From the NCBI GenBank assembly GCA_963666575.2, contig CAXXYG010000012.1:62001-126000 (forward strand): DNA of 64,000 nt, given 5' to 3'. The notes beneath the pieces were generated by a model that was not told the DNA's origin, searched no databases, and saw only the letters and a list, made by a program, of their open reading frames with translations. Each line of letters starts with the position of its first letter. The first letter of the stretch is position 1. Made by a program: the position numbers and the translations under genes. The DNA is from JABMQB01 sp963666575. GTDB taxonomy: Bacteria > Bacteroidota > Bacteroidia > Bacteroidales > Prolixibacteraceae. This document shows, piece by piece, positions 24,105 through 33,616 of the stretch.

Positions 24105-24218
24105 TTATTCTATAATCAGTCCTTCAATTATTTTATCCGAATTTATGAATGATTCGAGTATGGATAGTTTGTCCAAATCGGCCCTGCTTTTACAGAAATC
24201 CCATTTTTTGCGGACCAA
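24105..24218 (-). pseudogene. Short open frame, possible remnant of a gene's 3' end
   Basis: A 37-codon minus-strand frame from TTG (24218) to TAA (24105) with coding-like composition: KKWDFCKSRADLDKLS then FINSDKIIEGLIIE. Two stop codons sit just upstream. No domain recognised. It may be a remnant of a longer gene or chance; the rest of 23996-24257 holds only the terminator. Confidence 0.3.
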
Positions 24219-24257
24219 GTTGATTTATTGTAATTACAAGCGCTAGTTAAAATTGCT

Positions 24258-24635
24258 TTAGTCGGCATCGTAAACAAGGTCGCTAAGTTTTACAAACTCG
24301 TCGATTATAATATCAACCTTACGGGGTGTTACCAATTTTATGATTTTTAAAATTGGTTTGATGGTTGGCCAGTATAAACAATACTTTTCAATAATTTCAG
24401 CATTTTCTTCTTGCTCAGGGTCACAAATATCGTTCCCAACAAGTTGTATATCCTGAATAATTTTGTCAACCTTATCAGGTGTAAATACCTGGATAGTATC
24501 AAGTACAGGGTTGATAATTTCCCAGTAGATTTTGAATTTTTTGAAAAATTCAGAGTTCACGTCTTCAGCATGTTCATCAACTTTTGTAGTAATAGCTGAT
24601 GCTTTTTGTTTGAGTTCTTTTTTAGTTAAAGTCAT
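24258..24635 (-). CDS. Hypothetical protein made of two similar helical repeats
   Basis: 125 residues, no signal peptide and no recognised family. Residues about 30-70 and 82-121 are repeats of one unit: YWEIINPVLDTIQVFTPDKV and YWPTIKPILKIIKLVTPRKV, both followed by a D-x-I-I stretch and ending in a short acidic segment. The N-terminus is Lys-rich. It lies 63 bases downstream of the CHAP gene on the same strand, so the two may be expressed together. Confidence 0.75.
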   Translation of the reverse strand: MTLTKKELKQKASAITTKVDEHAEDVNSEFFKKFKIYWEIINPVLDTIQVFTPDKVDKIIQDIQLVGNDICDPEQEENAEIIEKYCLYWPTIKPILKIIKLVTPRKVDIIIDEFVKLSDLVYDAD

Positions 24636-24698
24636 AATTTTATAATTTTAGGATTATTCAGAAATTGAAGAGAATATTAATTTGGATTTAAGTATTAA

Positions 24699-25364
24699 TC
24701 AGGCTTGGAACAGTGATTCCAGTAAATCGCGTGATTCAGCATTGTAAATGCCGTTTATTGTTAGGTTAGGTTTCCGGGTTTGTAATTCTTTAATACCTTC
24801 TTCTGTTTTTGCCCCAAACATACCATCTGAAGTTCCCACATCGATGTGTAATAGTTTAAGGGCATTTTGTAATTGAACCACTTCTGTTCCTCTACTTCCT
24901 ATTTGTAATACAGGATCGGGGATCACTAATTTTTCAGAAGGTGCCAATCTTTGATAAGAAAGTACTGTATTTAGCCTATAGGCGGATACAGAAACCCGAT
25001 TTCCCTGATTTCCACCAAGGCAATAAACACGTTTTTTGTCGGTTGAAATACCCAGGAAGATGGCAACGTGCCCTTTCCATGACTGTGGGCTTTCGCGCCA
25101 AAAAACAACAATATCGCCGGGCTCTGGAGTTGTAACTTTTGTTCCAACATTTAACCATGAGCGGGCATTGGATTTTCCTGAATACTGTAATCCAGCTTTA
25201 AATGCAACCCAGTTAACATAGGTGCTACACCAGGGCACTTCGTCGTTATAGATGCCCTGAATGCCAGTTTCTTCAGCATATTTTAGAACTTCGGGATTAT
25301 TTTCCTGTCCGGGGATCTCTTCAACTCCTATTTCATTAAAGGCAATTTTTAGAAGGTTTTCCAT
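24699..25364 (-). CDS. CHAP-type peptidoglycan amidase with C-terminal peptidoglycan-binding domain
   Basis: 221 residues. The N-terminal domain (1 to about 140) is TIGR02594-like: VPWCSTYVNW holds the catalytic Cys and GHVAIFLG the His. Residues 150-221 are a PG_binding_1 domain (IGSRGTEVVQLQNALKLL ... DGMFGAKTEEGIKELQ). There is no signal peptide, unlike cell-wall housekeeping enzymes; this fits an endolysin-like or effector-type hydrolase released by another route (inference). No holin or phage genes were seen near it. Confidence 0.85.
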   Translation of the reverse strand: MENLLKIAFNEIGVEEIPGQENNPEVLKYAEETGIQGIYNDEVPWCSTYVNWVAFKAGLQYSGKSNARSWLNVGTKVTTPEPGDIVVFWRESPQSWKGHVAIFLGISTDKKRVYCLGGNQGNRVSVSAYRLNTVLSYQRLAPSEKLVIPDPVLQIGSRGTEVVQLQNALKLLHIDVGTSDGMFGAKTEEGIKELQTRKPNLTINGIYNAESRDLLESLFQA

Positions 25365-25656
25365 TGTTGATGTTTTAAATTATTTATGTAAAGGAGAAAT
25401 GTACGTAACATAATACATTCCTGTTTAGATGAACTAAGTTAAAACATTTATACCTTTCAAGTCAAGCTTTTTATTAATATTATTTTTATAAGAGTCAGGT
25501 AATCAATGGTTGTTGTAATATTAAACGGGATGTTTATTGAGTATGTATTTTTTTGTATTGAAGATGGGATTGTTCAAATAAATAAATTCTATCAATATTG
25601 CTTTTCCGGGAACCAGAAAAGCAAAAAATATTTTGTTGGGGAAATAAATTTAATTT
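25365..25656. other. Intergenic region, 292 bases
   Basis: AT-rich with no gene, RNA motif or clear hairpin seen. It must contain the promoter of the CHAP gene. Confidence 0.5.
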
Positions 25657-28600
25657 TTATTGGCTCCAATCACATAATGAATTAATGTATTCGGCTGAAC
25701 CATCGCGAAGCCAACCATCGAGCTGAGCCACCTCTTTAAGTTGTTGCCCCCTTTTGCGTGGAACAGAAATAAAACCGGTCTGTAAATTTGTCAAAGCGGT
25801 CATATCGCCCCATAACTTTTCAAATTGAGTTATTGGGAAAATATCTTCCTGTCCTTTCCCCCACCTTTTTTTAACTTCTTTTAAAGTAATGTAGGTCGGC
25901 ATTTGATGCGACATTTCGATAATGGCTTTTTCTACTTTTTTAATATTTGACAGATCTTCTCTGTTCAGCCCAAATGATTCCAGAAGTGGGTCAATTGAAA
26001 GCCAAAATGTGTTTGTATTATAATGGCTGAGGTTAAATTCAATTTTATCGTTTGGAAGTGCTAATCCTTCAACCAGCCTGAGGTGATTATTAACATTTGC
26101 CAAACCACCTCCGCGGTCATCCATCCACCTCGAGATTACCTCAACGGATAAGGCATTTTTCTGTTTAATATGTGTGCCTAACAAAATTGGGTCGATATGT
26201 GTGCCTAAGGTATCAATATTATGAACCAGCAGGTAATTGAGGTTTGGATTTAAATTAATCATTTTAAGTAGTGTGCCATTCAAAAGCAAGTTTGGTATTT
26301 CGAACCAGTGCCCTACGGGATGAATACATTGTTGTGGTAAGTTATTGGTGTAATCTTCACCTTCACCACTACTTTTTGCCCACGAAATAAGGGCATTATG
26401 TAAACTTTCTTTCATTTTTTGGGACTGTTCATCCAGAATTTGCTGGGGCATTTCGTCCCAATAAAACCGCAGGTCTCTTTCCATTGGGTGAAGCCTTAAA
26501 CCAATAAATTTCCCGGGTGAAAGGAAAACAAATGAATCGGAGTTGGTTTTATTTTGTTTAAAAAAATCGGCGATGGGCTGGTGGCTTAAATAGCTGGTTG
26601 TGAATACATGTGGTATTTCGATGTTGTATTTTGATGCCACTTGTTTGTTTTTTGCCAGATGTACTTCAACGAAGTTACGGTGTTTACCAGCAAACCTTGT
26701 AAACGGGTTGAGCGATTTAATAACTCCAGCTCCTTTGGTCCACCTACTTCCGGCACCTCCGGCAAGTGTAACAATTGCTATTTCCTGATTTCTAAGTGCT
26801 TTTTCTCCCAGTGTTTTTAAAGCCTCATCGTGTGAGTATTGGCTAATTTTTTCATTCGAAGGGTCGGTTATTTTTGTGTTAACAGGCAGCCTGTTTTGTG
26901 CCATACCAATTCGCCCGGCTTTTAATTCTGTTTTTATTTCCTCGTGTACTAAGGGATTAAAGCCATTTTGAATTAGTAATTCAGATAAATTATGGGCTTT
27001 TTCGTTTGCCTCTTCAGAATGTGGAATCATTCGTTCAAATAAATCAGAAACAAAACTACCGTAAGATCCACCAGTTTTATGCGATTTGCTTAATTCCTCC
27101 AATTCATTCCGTTGGCAAGTTGTCAGGTCATTTAATTCTTTTTTAAGTAATGAAGGTAAAACCAGCGAATAATATTTTACTGGTAAAATAGCTTGTTTCC
27201 CGGTTTTTAATAGAGCCTTGGTTCCGATTTCATTAATTTTAAAATCGTAAACAACTGGATTCATGGCAAATGGAACTGCAGTTTCCATTTGTTTTTTTGT
27301 ATCAAGCATTGTTGTTTTAAGCCATTTTTGAGCTTCGGCTTTAATGGTTGGGTCAAAAATGAAACCCATACCTCCACCTGACATGCCTCCCATCATCCAG
27401 AATCCCCAAAATAAATCAGCAAATTTATGTTGTGTTTTTTCGATGAGTTTTTCAGTATAGGCATTTGAAGCCCAGGGGATAATGTCCTGAATAGGGCCTT
27501 CAAAATTATGTTGGGTAAGTTGCCCCAATTTTTTGATGTTTCCGGCTTTTAACTGCTCAATTACATCGTTAAAAAAATGAATGGCTTGTTGCCTTGCTTT
27601 CCATTCTTTTTCAGACCGAAGGAGGTATTTTTCGGTTACCATTTCTAAAATCGGGCCCACATCCTGAGCCATTCCACCATGCACCATTACCAATGAATCC
27701 TGCAATTTTTGCCTGGTTTCTATGGATACATCAGTGTATGAAAGAATTGTATGGTTTGGAAGTAGTTTTCCTTTGCTGATTTGAAACTCCGGATCACCTT
27801 CATTGGCATTGGCACCTTGTATAACTTTTATACCCGGCCATACTCCTCCCGAATCCTGCCAACCCCCGCCTGATCCACCAATCCATTCACCTAAAATGGC
27901 CTTTGAAGCTACCAGGCGGCGTTCTTCTTCATTTAATACACCATGAAGTGAATTGGTTTGGTGGGTAGCCCGCATACATAAAGCAATAAGCGAAGCTAAT
28001 AAGTTTGTGGATACTGCCAGCCTCGAACCTTTGGGGATATTATTTACCTGGCTCACAATTTCGAGGCCTAATCCGGGGCCAACCATTTTTTCCAATAAAC
28101 CGGAAACGGGCATTTCAACTCCTTCCATGGCAGGTGGTATTATACCTGAAGCAATTAATGCGGCTTTTACCAATCCCAAATAGTCTTTTGCAAAATCAAA
28201 AACTTCCGAAATACGGTGTATCGTGGTTTTTGCTTCAAGGTCGGTACTTGTTAAACGTATGACAGGTTCATCAATAACCCTCAAATATGTTTCGATTGGT
28301 GGAATAGGCTGATCAGAAGTTCCGGCTAGACACAAGTCGACTGAAATGTTTAATACTTTTGCACCTTCAGGGAAGTCCATTCCCAGGAAAAAAATGTCGC
28401 TCCAGCATGAATGTGATAAATCCATACGCACGGGGGTTGATTCTTTTAATAAAGGATAAAGTCCTGTTGATTTATCTTTAGTAAGAAGTTCGTTACGGAT
28501 TTTTAATGGGTAATCTTCGGGATGGCCAATTCGAAACATCCATTTGTTTCCGGCAGTAGTACGCACACTTTTTTTAACCTGATCGGCAAGTGTTTGAAAA

Positions 28601-28971
28601 CCCAATTTGTGGTAAGCATCGGCCAATGCACTTGATAAACCTTCGTTGATTCCTTTCTTCTTCTGCACTTCAAGCAAAAGTTCAATGGCTTCCTCAAACC
28701 TACGGTTTAATATGTGTTCGTAGGCAGTATAAGGAATAATTCCTTCTTTCCCGGCTAATTCAGAAAAAGGCAGGTAATATCGGTGTATGGCATGTAAAAA
28801 AAAGAGTGCCCTTACTTTTTCATATAAATTAGAACTTTGGTTTCTAAACTGCTCTAATTCTGTACATTCTATTATTAATTCATTCACCGAAGCCGCCTGG
28901 CAAAACTGATCCAACGATTGATTTTTAATCTCGGGAAGTTTCGATGTAATAATTGTTACCAACTGTCCCAT
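25657..28971 (-). CDS. GHMP sugar kinase - UTP-sugar-1-phosphate nucleotidyltransferase fusion
   Basis: 1104 residues. The first part (about 140-620) is a GHMP kinase of the fucokinase/HddA type: PKGSRLAVSTNLLASL (313-328) is the phosphate-binding loop and GGSGGGWQDSGG (365-376) the typical GGWQD motif. The last part (about 730-1104) is a UDP-sugar pyrophosphorylase-like domain starting LAGGAGSRWTKG (736-747), with PVGHWFEIPNL and HNIDTLGTHIDP later. It should phosphorylate a sugar at C1 and activate it to an NDP-sugar. The kinase-first order is the reverse of Bacteroides Fkp. The start overlaps the preceding gene by one base (TAATG). The sugar is unknown. Confidence 0.85.
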   Translation of the reverse strand: MGQLVTIITSKLPEIKNQSLDQFCQAASVNELIIECTELEQFRNQSSNLYEKVRALFFLHAIHRYYLPFSELAGKEGIIPYTAYEHILNRRFEEAIELLLEVQKKKGINEGLSSALADAYHKLGFQTLADQVKKSVRTTAGNKWMFRIGHPEDYPLKIRNELLTKDKSTGLYPLLKESTPVRMDLSHSCWSDIFFLGMDFPEGAKVLNISVDLCLAGTSDQPIPPIETYLRVIDEPVIRLTSTDLEAKTTIHRISEVFDFAKDYLGLVKAALIASGIIPPAMEGVEMPVSGLLEKMVGPGLGLEIVSQVNNIPKGSRLAVSTNLLASLIALCMRATHQTNSLHGVLNEEERRLVASKAILGEWIGGSGGGWQDSGGVWPGIKVIQGANANEGDPEFQISKGKLLPNHTILSYTDVSIETRQKLQDSLVMVHGGMAQDVGPILEMVTEKYLLRSEKEWKARQQAIHFFNDVIEQLKAGNIKKLGQLTQHNFEGPIQDIIPWASNAYTEKLIEKTQHKFADLFWGFWMMGGMSGGGMGFIFDPTIKAEAQKWLKTTMLDTKKQMETAVPFAMNPVVYDFKINEIGTKALLKTGKQAILPVKYYSLVLPSLLKKELNDLTTCQRNELEELSKSHKTGGSYGSFVSDLFERMIPHSEEANEKAHNLSELLIQNGFNPLVHEEIKTELKAGRIGMAQNRLPVNTKITDPSNEKISQYSHDEALKTLGEKALRNQEIAIVTLAGGAGSRWTKGAGVIKSLNPFTRFAGKHRNFVEVHLAKNKQVASKYNIEIPHVFTTSYLSHQPIADFFKQNKTNSDSFVFLSPGKFIGLRLHPMERDLRFYWDEMPQQILDEQSQKMKESLHNALISWAKSSGEGEDYTNNLPQQCIHPVGHWFEIPNLLLNGTLLKMINLNPNLNYLLVHNIDTLGTHIDPILLGTHIKQKNALSVEVISRWMDDRGGGLANVNNHLRLVEGLALPNDKIEFNLSHYNTNTFWLSIDPLLESFGLNREDLSNIKKVEKAIIEMSHQMPTYITLKEVKKRWGKGQEDIFPITQFEKLWGDMTALTNLQTGFISVPRKRGQQLKEVAQLDGWLRDGSAEYINSLCDWSQ

Positions 28972-29831
28972 TAATTGCCTCCCTTGTTAGTCATCTCTTT
29001 TTCTACAAAAAACTGAACCAGTTCTGACAATATGTATTCTCTGTCTTTGCCTTTTAATGATAATGCAAGTTGAGCTTTTAATAAACCATAATCTAATCCA
29101 ATATCATACCGGAGGTCATTTTTTTCGATGGCCAGGTATTTGCTTTTTTCAGCAACATGGTGGAGTGTGTCGCTTAAGCCTAACTTTTGGGTAGGGAATT
29201 CCCGGGCTTTTTTCTCTAATAATTCAAGAACAAGAGGAGTAAAAACATGTACTCCAAAAAAACAGAGGTAATATCCTGCACGAAAACCCGGTATCATCAA
29301 ATGTTGTTCGGCATAAGTAGGTGTGGGTTTTTCGTACACTTCGGTTAACTGAAATATATTTGATTGGGCATTTAACCGCCTTGCTCCAACTGTTCCATAG
29401 TTACCGATCATATTTTCGCGGGTTGACTGAACTGCTGAAACCGAGCAATTGTATTTTTGGGCTAAATTAACAACCTGTTGTGCTACGTTTTCTCCTGAAC
29501 GGTTTATGTACAAGTGGTCGCCAACCAGGTGTAGAAATGGCTCATTGTTTAAAAACGATGCTGCACTTAATAAAGCATGCCCATAACCTTTTGGATTATT
29601 TTGAGGAATAAAAACCACTTTGTTTCTAGAATTTCCCAAAACCTGCTGAAAACTGTTCACATCGTCGGGATGGACTACCACACCAATTTCTTCGATGCCC
29701 GTAGCTGAAATCTCATCGATGAGGATTTCAAGAACGGTTTTTTTCTCCCTGTTTGGGTCAATTAATGTTTGCAGAGGTAGTTTTCGTTGGTCGGGCCCGG
29801 CAGCAGTAATGAGGGCTTTGTTTATATTCAT
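28971..29831 (-). CDS. Sugar-1-phosphate nucleotidyltransferase (GalU-like)
   Basis: 286 residues of nucleotidyltransferase fold. The N-terminal nucleotide motif reads ITAAGPDQRKLPLQTLID, a variant of the usual G-x-G-T-R form; IPQNNPKGYGHALLSAA and FLHLVGDHLYINRSG are the uridine-binding and metal-binding parts. It resembles UTP-glucose-1-phosphate uridylyltransferase but with altered key motif, so activity on a different sugar, or reduced activity, is possible. It is translationally coupled to the kinase-pyrophosphorylase fusion. Confidence 0.8.
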   Translation of the reverse strand: MNINKALITAAGPDQRKLPLQTLIDPNREKKTVLEILIDEISATGIEEIGVVVHPDDVNSFQQVLGNSRNKVVFIPQNNPKGYGHALLSAASFLNNEPFLHLVGDHLYINRSGENVAQQVVNLAQKYNCSVSAVQSTRENMIGNYGTVGARRLNAQSNIFQLTEVYEKPTPTYAEQHLMIPGFRAGYYLCFFGVHVFTPLVLELLEKKAREFPTQKLGLSDTLHHVAEKSKYLAIEKNDLRYDIGLDYGLLKAQLALSLKGKDREYILSELVQFFVEKEMTNKGGN

Positions 29832-29933
29832 ACAATAGATATTTAAAGCAACAGTTATAGACGCTTTGACAAGATAAGAATTTACATTTTATTTGGCATT
29901 ATTTAAGTTTAAGAATATAGTAGTGATGGAGAT

Positions 29934-29957
29934 AAAACCAATCCTAAGATTGGTTTT
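29934..29957 (-). terminator. Intrinsic terminator overlapping the MBL-protein stop codon
   Basis: AAAACCAATC (29934-29943) pairs perfectly with GATTGGTTTT (29948-29957) around CTAA. It overlaps the stop codon of the minus-strand gene by two bases. Confidence 0.7.
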
Positions 29958-30798
29958 ATTCAGCAAGACAAGCAATAAATGATTTTAATAAAAGAGGATT
30001 TGCCATAATTTCAGGCTGCCCTAATTGTTTTAAGACTTTTTTACAATAGTCTATATCTGGATTTGCTGTAAAATTGATTGCTACATTTTTGGCAGCTTGT
30101 TGAATTTTAAGAATATATGCAACACTTTGATTTAGGATGAATTTTATAGTTTCTGATTTTTGTGGTTTGTCCCAAGCTGAAAGTAAAATTTCAGGTGAAA
30201 GCTTCCTGATTTTTTCAATTGAATTAAAATATTCAGTAACATTTTCAAAAACGGGTATTTCTCCCGGAAGTAAAACTGCATCGCCTGAAAAAAGAACATT
30301 TTCTTCTTCGAACAAATATGAAACAGAACCAGGTGAATGACCTGGTGTGTGAATTACCCTAAGTGTAATTCCATCTTCAACACTGAATGTTTGCCCATCG
30401 GTTACAATTAAATCAACATTTACCGGACCTGCAACCAGGTTATGAAATCCGGGTACAGGACGTTTAGAAAATTGAAGAGTTGTATTTTCAATCATTTCTT
30501 TTTCAGAGGCATGGGCAAACACCGTACATGTTGTTTTTTTACTGATCAATTTTGCACTTCCAATGTGGTCGGGGTGGGAGTGTGTTAAAAACAGGTTTTT
30601 GATTTGGCTGATGTTGCGGCCTTGATGATTCAGGTATTCTTCGATTATTGGGTAGGCCAAAGTAACTCCGCTATCAATAAGATGAATTTTTTCTCCGATA
30701 ATTAAAAACAAGTTTACAAATCGGTCAAGCGATTTTTCAGGAGTGATGGGGATCTGAAAAGGAATTTTAAGTTGGTGAATGGTTTTGGTAATTTGCAT
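29956..30798 (-). CDS. Metallo-beta-lactamase-fold hydrolase
   Basis: 280 residues, cytoplasmic. FLTHSHPDHIGSAKL holds the HxHxDH zinc motif, HTPGHSPGSVSYLFEE the next ligand His, and LFSGDAVLLPG the bridging Asp. The last 80 residues are a helical extension. Glyoxalase II-like or related thioester hydrolase is likely; the substrate is unknown. It lies downstream of ilvC but is separated from it by a terminator. Confidence 0.87.
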   Translation of the reverse strand: MQITKTIHQLKIPFQIPITPEKSLDRFVNLFLIIGEKIHLIDSGVTLAYPIIEEYLNHQGRNISQIKNLFLTHSHPDHIGSAKLISKKTTCTVFAHASEKEMIENTTLQFSKRPVPGFHNLVAGPVNVDLIVTDGQTFSVEDGITLRVIHTPGHSPGSVSYLFEEENVLFSGDAVLLPGEIPVFENVTEYFNSIEKIRKLSPEILLSAWDKPQKSETIKFILNQSVAYILKIQQAAKNVAINFTANPDIDYCKKVLKQLGQPEIMANPLLLKSFIACLAE

Positions 30799-30819
30799 AA
30801 TTATTTGGTTTTTATGAAT

Positions 30820-30852
30820 AAAAAAAAAGGCCCCATCTGCTGATGGAGCCTT
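30820..30852 (-). terminator. Intrinsic terminator of ilvC
   Basis: On the minus strand AAGGCTCCATC pairs with GATGGGGCCTT (one T-G pair) around a 4-base loop and is followed by a run of T. It lies 21 bases past the ilvC stop codon. Confidence 0.88.
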
Positions 30853-30873
30853 TAAGGTTATGATTGTATGTTT

Positions 30874-32349
30874 TTATATAATCGCTTCCATTGCTTCCAT
30901 CGCTTCGCGTAGTTCTGCGCCAATGATTTCCACATCGCTATAACGTATTTCGTCGTTAATTTCGATCAACTCTTTGTTATCGACATGGCCATCAATTCCG
31001 TCGTTGAAATTTTTACCAATTACGTTTGTATCGATACCTTTCATAAAATTAGCCAACAATGGTTTGCAGGCATGATCAAACAAATAACACCCATATTCAG
31101 CAGTATCAGAAATTACACGGTTCATTTCGAACAATTTTTTACGTGCAATAGTATTTGCAATCAGCGGTGTTTCGTGCAATGATTCGTAGTAAGCCGATTC
31201 TTCTTTTATTCCGGTTTCGGTCATTACATCAAAAGCCAATTCAACGCCAGCTTTAACAAAAGCTACCATTAACACACCGTTGTCGAAATATTCCTGCTCG
31301 CTAATTTCCTGGTCTGTTGCCGGAGTTTTTTCAAAAGCTGTTTCGCCTGTAGCAGCGCGCCATTCAAGTAAATTTTTATCGCCGTTAGCCCAATCTTCCA
31401 TCATGGTTGAAGAAAATGCTCCCGACATGATGTCGTCCATATGGTGCTCAAACAATGGGCGCATAATGGTTTTTAATTCAACAGCTAAATTAAAAGCTTC
31501 AATTTTGGCAGGGTTCGAAAGCCTGTCCATCATGTTGGTGATACCTCCTAATTTAAGAGCTTCGGTTGTTACTTCCCAACCATATTGAATTAATTTAGAG
31601 GCATAACCCGGATCAATTCCTTTTTCAACCATTTTATTAAAACAAAGAATTGAGCCAGTTTGAAGAACACCGCACAAAATAGTTTGTTCGCCCATTAAAT
31701 CTGATTTTACTTCGGCAACAAACGACGAATGTAAAACACCGGCTTTATGGCCACCTGTTCCTGCACAGTAGGCTTTGGCAATATCAAGGCCATCGCCATT
31801 GGGGTCGTTTTCGCGGTGAACAGCAATTAGTGTAGGTACACCAAATCCACGAAGGAATTCAGCCCTAACTTCAGTAGCAGGAGATTTTGGAGCCACCATT
31901 ATAACGGTTAAGTCTTTACGGATTTGCATTCCTTCTTCGACAATATTAAAACCGTGTGAATACGAAAGGCAGGCACCTTTTTTCATTAATGGCATTGCCT
32001 GGTTTACTACTGGTGTATGGTATTTATCAGGAGTAAGGTTTAAAACCAGGTCGGCAGTAGGAACCAATTCTTCGAATGTTCCAACTGTAAACCCATTTTC
32101 AGTAGCATTTTGGTATGAAATCTGTTTTTCATCAATTTCGACCTGACGAATAGCGTATGAAATATCTAATCCACTATCGCGCATGTTCATTCCCTGGGCC
32201 AATCCTTGAGCTCCACATCCAAGAACTACAATTTTTTTGCCTTCCAGTTTTTTGACACCATCAGAAAATTCTGATTCGTCCATAAAATCGCATTTTCCTA
32301 ATTGTTCTAATTGTAAACGTAAAGGAAGTGAGTTGAAATAATTTGCCAT
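30874..32349 (-). CDS. ilvC: Ketol-acid reductoisomerase IlvC (class II, long form)
   Basis: Converts acetolactate or acetohydroxybutyrate to the dihydroxy acid with NADPH. The Rossmann motif VVLGCGAQGLAQGMN lies near residue 40; KSDLMGEQTILCG is the metal-binding helix. At 491 residues it is the long, E. coli-like class II enzyme with duplicated knotted domain. It is transcribed alone, with its own terminator, apart from ilvDBN. Confidence 0.97.
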   Translation of the reverse strand: MANYFNSLPLRLQLEQLGKCDFMDESEFSDGVKKLEGKKIVVLGCGAQGLAQGMNMRDSGLDISYAIRQVEIDEKQISYQNATENGFTVGTFEELVPTADLVLNLTPDKYHTPVVNQAMPLMKKGACLSYSHGFNIVEEGMQIRKDLTVIMVAPKSPATEVRAEFLRGFGVPTLIAVHRENDPNGDGLDIAKAYCAGTGGHKAGVLHSSFVAEVKSDLMGEQTILCGVLQTGSILCFNKMVEKGIDPGYASKLIQYGWEVTTEALKLGGITNMMDRLSNPAKIEAFNLAVELKTIMRPLFEHHMDDIMSGAFSSTMMEDWANGDKNLLEWRAATGETAFEKTPATDQEISEQEYFDNGVLMVAFVKAGVELAFDVMTETGIKEESAYYESLHETPLIANTIARKKLFEMNRVISDTAEYGCYLFDHACKPLLANFMKGIDTNVIGKNFNDGIDGHVDNKELIEINDEIRYSDVEIIGAELREAMEAMEAII

Positions 32350-32552
32350 TTTTTTATGATTTTAATTGTTATATTTTTCATTATTCGTATTCAAAGTACA
32401 AAGCAATAAAATAATAATCAGAAAGTGGAGTAAAAAAACATGATTTTTAGGTAATTATCATGGATTTTAGTCTTTGTTAGTATTGCTTGTTTTAAATCAC
32501 TTGTTTAATAGCCAATAGTTTAAATGTATTTATGGTTTGTTAATTTGTAAGA

Positions 32553-33440
32553 TTATTTATGGGAGTTACTCCTGTACTGCAGAGGTGAAACACCCGTTTC
32601 GCGTTTAAAAAATTTTGCAAAATACGATTGATCGGGAAAATTTACACGGTGTGCAATTTCGGCGACACCAAGGTTCGTATGTACTAATAAGCGTTTTATT
32701 TCGAGTATCTGTTTTGCCCTGATTATTTGTGACGAAGTTTTTCCGGTTAGTTGATTTACTGTTTGTGTTAAATGATTGGGAGTGATAGCCAACTTATATG
32801 CGTACTCATTAATCGATAGGTTTTGGAGATAATTTTCTTCCACAAGCTGGAAGAATTTTTTCACCAAAATATGCCCTTTCCCTTTGATTGTTGGTTTTTC
32901 ATCAACTTTATAGAGAGTGGAACAAAATGTTAAAATCAAATCAAGAATTGAACGGAGCATTTCTACTGAATAGCCTTTCTTCTTATCAATTTCAGAAATA
33001 CCTTTATAAAACAGGTTTTCCAAAAATAAAACATCTGTTTTTTGATCTAGTAATAATGGAGGATTGTCTTGTTGTAGTGTAAAAAAGAAGGGGAATTCAA
33101 TGAGCCGATTCTGGTTGTTTAGATTTAAAAGATAAAAATCGGAAGTAAAGATAAAAATGCACCCCTCAATGTCGTTGGAGACATCAATTTTATGAGCTTG
33201 CCCCGGCGACATAAAAAATACACATGGTGGTTTTATTTCATATTTGTTGCCGTCAATTATATGAAAACCAGATCCTTTTGATAAATAAAGTACTTCGAAA
33301 AAATCATGCCTATGTGGGTATTTAACGGTAAAATGCCTATTTGCATCAAATACTTCGACTTGAAACTGCTGGCTATTCCGTTCGGGCGAACTAAAATTGT
33401 GCAGGCTGTAAACCGGGATATGTTCAGTTTCAGATTTCAT
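32553..33440 (-). CDS. AraC-family transcriptional regulator
   Basis: 295 residues. The N-terminal half is a cupin-like sensor (YPHRHDFFEVLYLSKGSGFHIIDG, a classic AraC-type beta-barrel), and the last 100 residues are the double HTH: LSINEYAYKLAITPNHLTQT and VAEIAHRVNFPDQSYFAKFF. I start at ATG 33440; 16 more in-frame residues upstream to 33488 look non-coding. It sits between ilvC and ilvN but shows no sign of belonging to that pathway. Ligand unknown. Confidence 0.9.
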   Translation of the reverse strand: MKSETEHIPVYSLHNFSSPERNSQQFQVEVFDANRHFTVKYPHRHDFFEVLYLSKGSGFHIIDGNKYEIKPPCVFFMSPGQAHKIDVSNDIEGCIFIFTSDFYLLNLNNQNRLIEFPFFFTLQQDNPPLLLDQKTDVLFLENLFYKGISEIDKKKGYSVEMLRSILDLILTFCSTLYKVDEKPTIKGKGHILVKKFFQLVEENYLQNLSINEYAYKLAITPNHLTQTVNQLTGKTSSQIIRAKQILEIKRLLVHTNLGVAEIAHRVNFPDQSYFAKFFKRETGVSPLQYRSNSHK

Positions 33441-33616
33441 GATGTGTAAATAAATTATCGTATTGATTATAACGTTGTTTAAAGTCAAACTACCTTTTAA
33501 TCTTCAATATACTAGTTTATAGCTATTTAAACGCTATTTTTTTGTTTGACATTTTAAACCATTAAATTTTTAACTGTGAAACAACCAAATCAAAAGTTTA
33601 ATATGACTATTTTATT

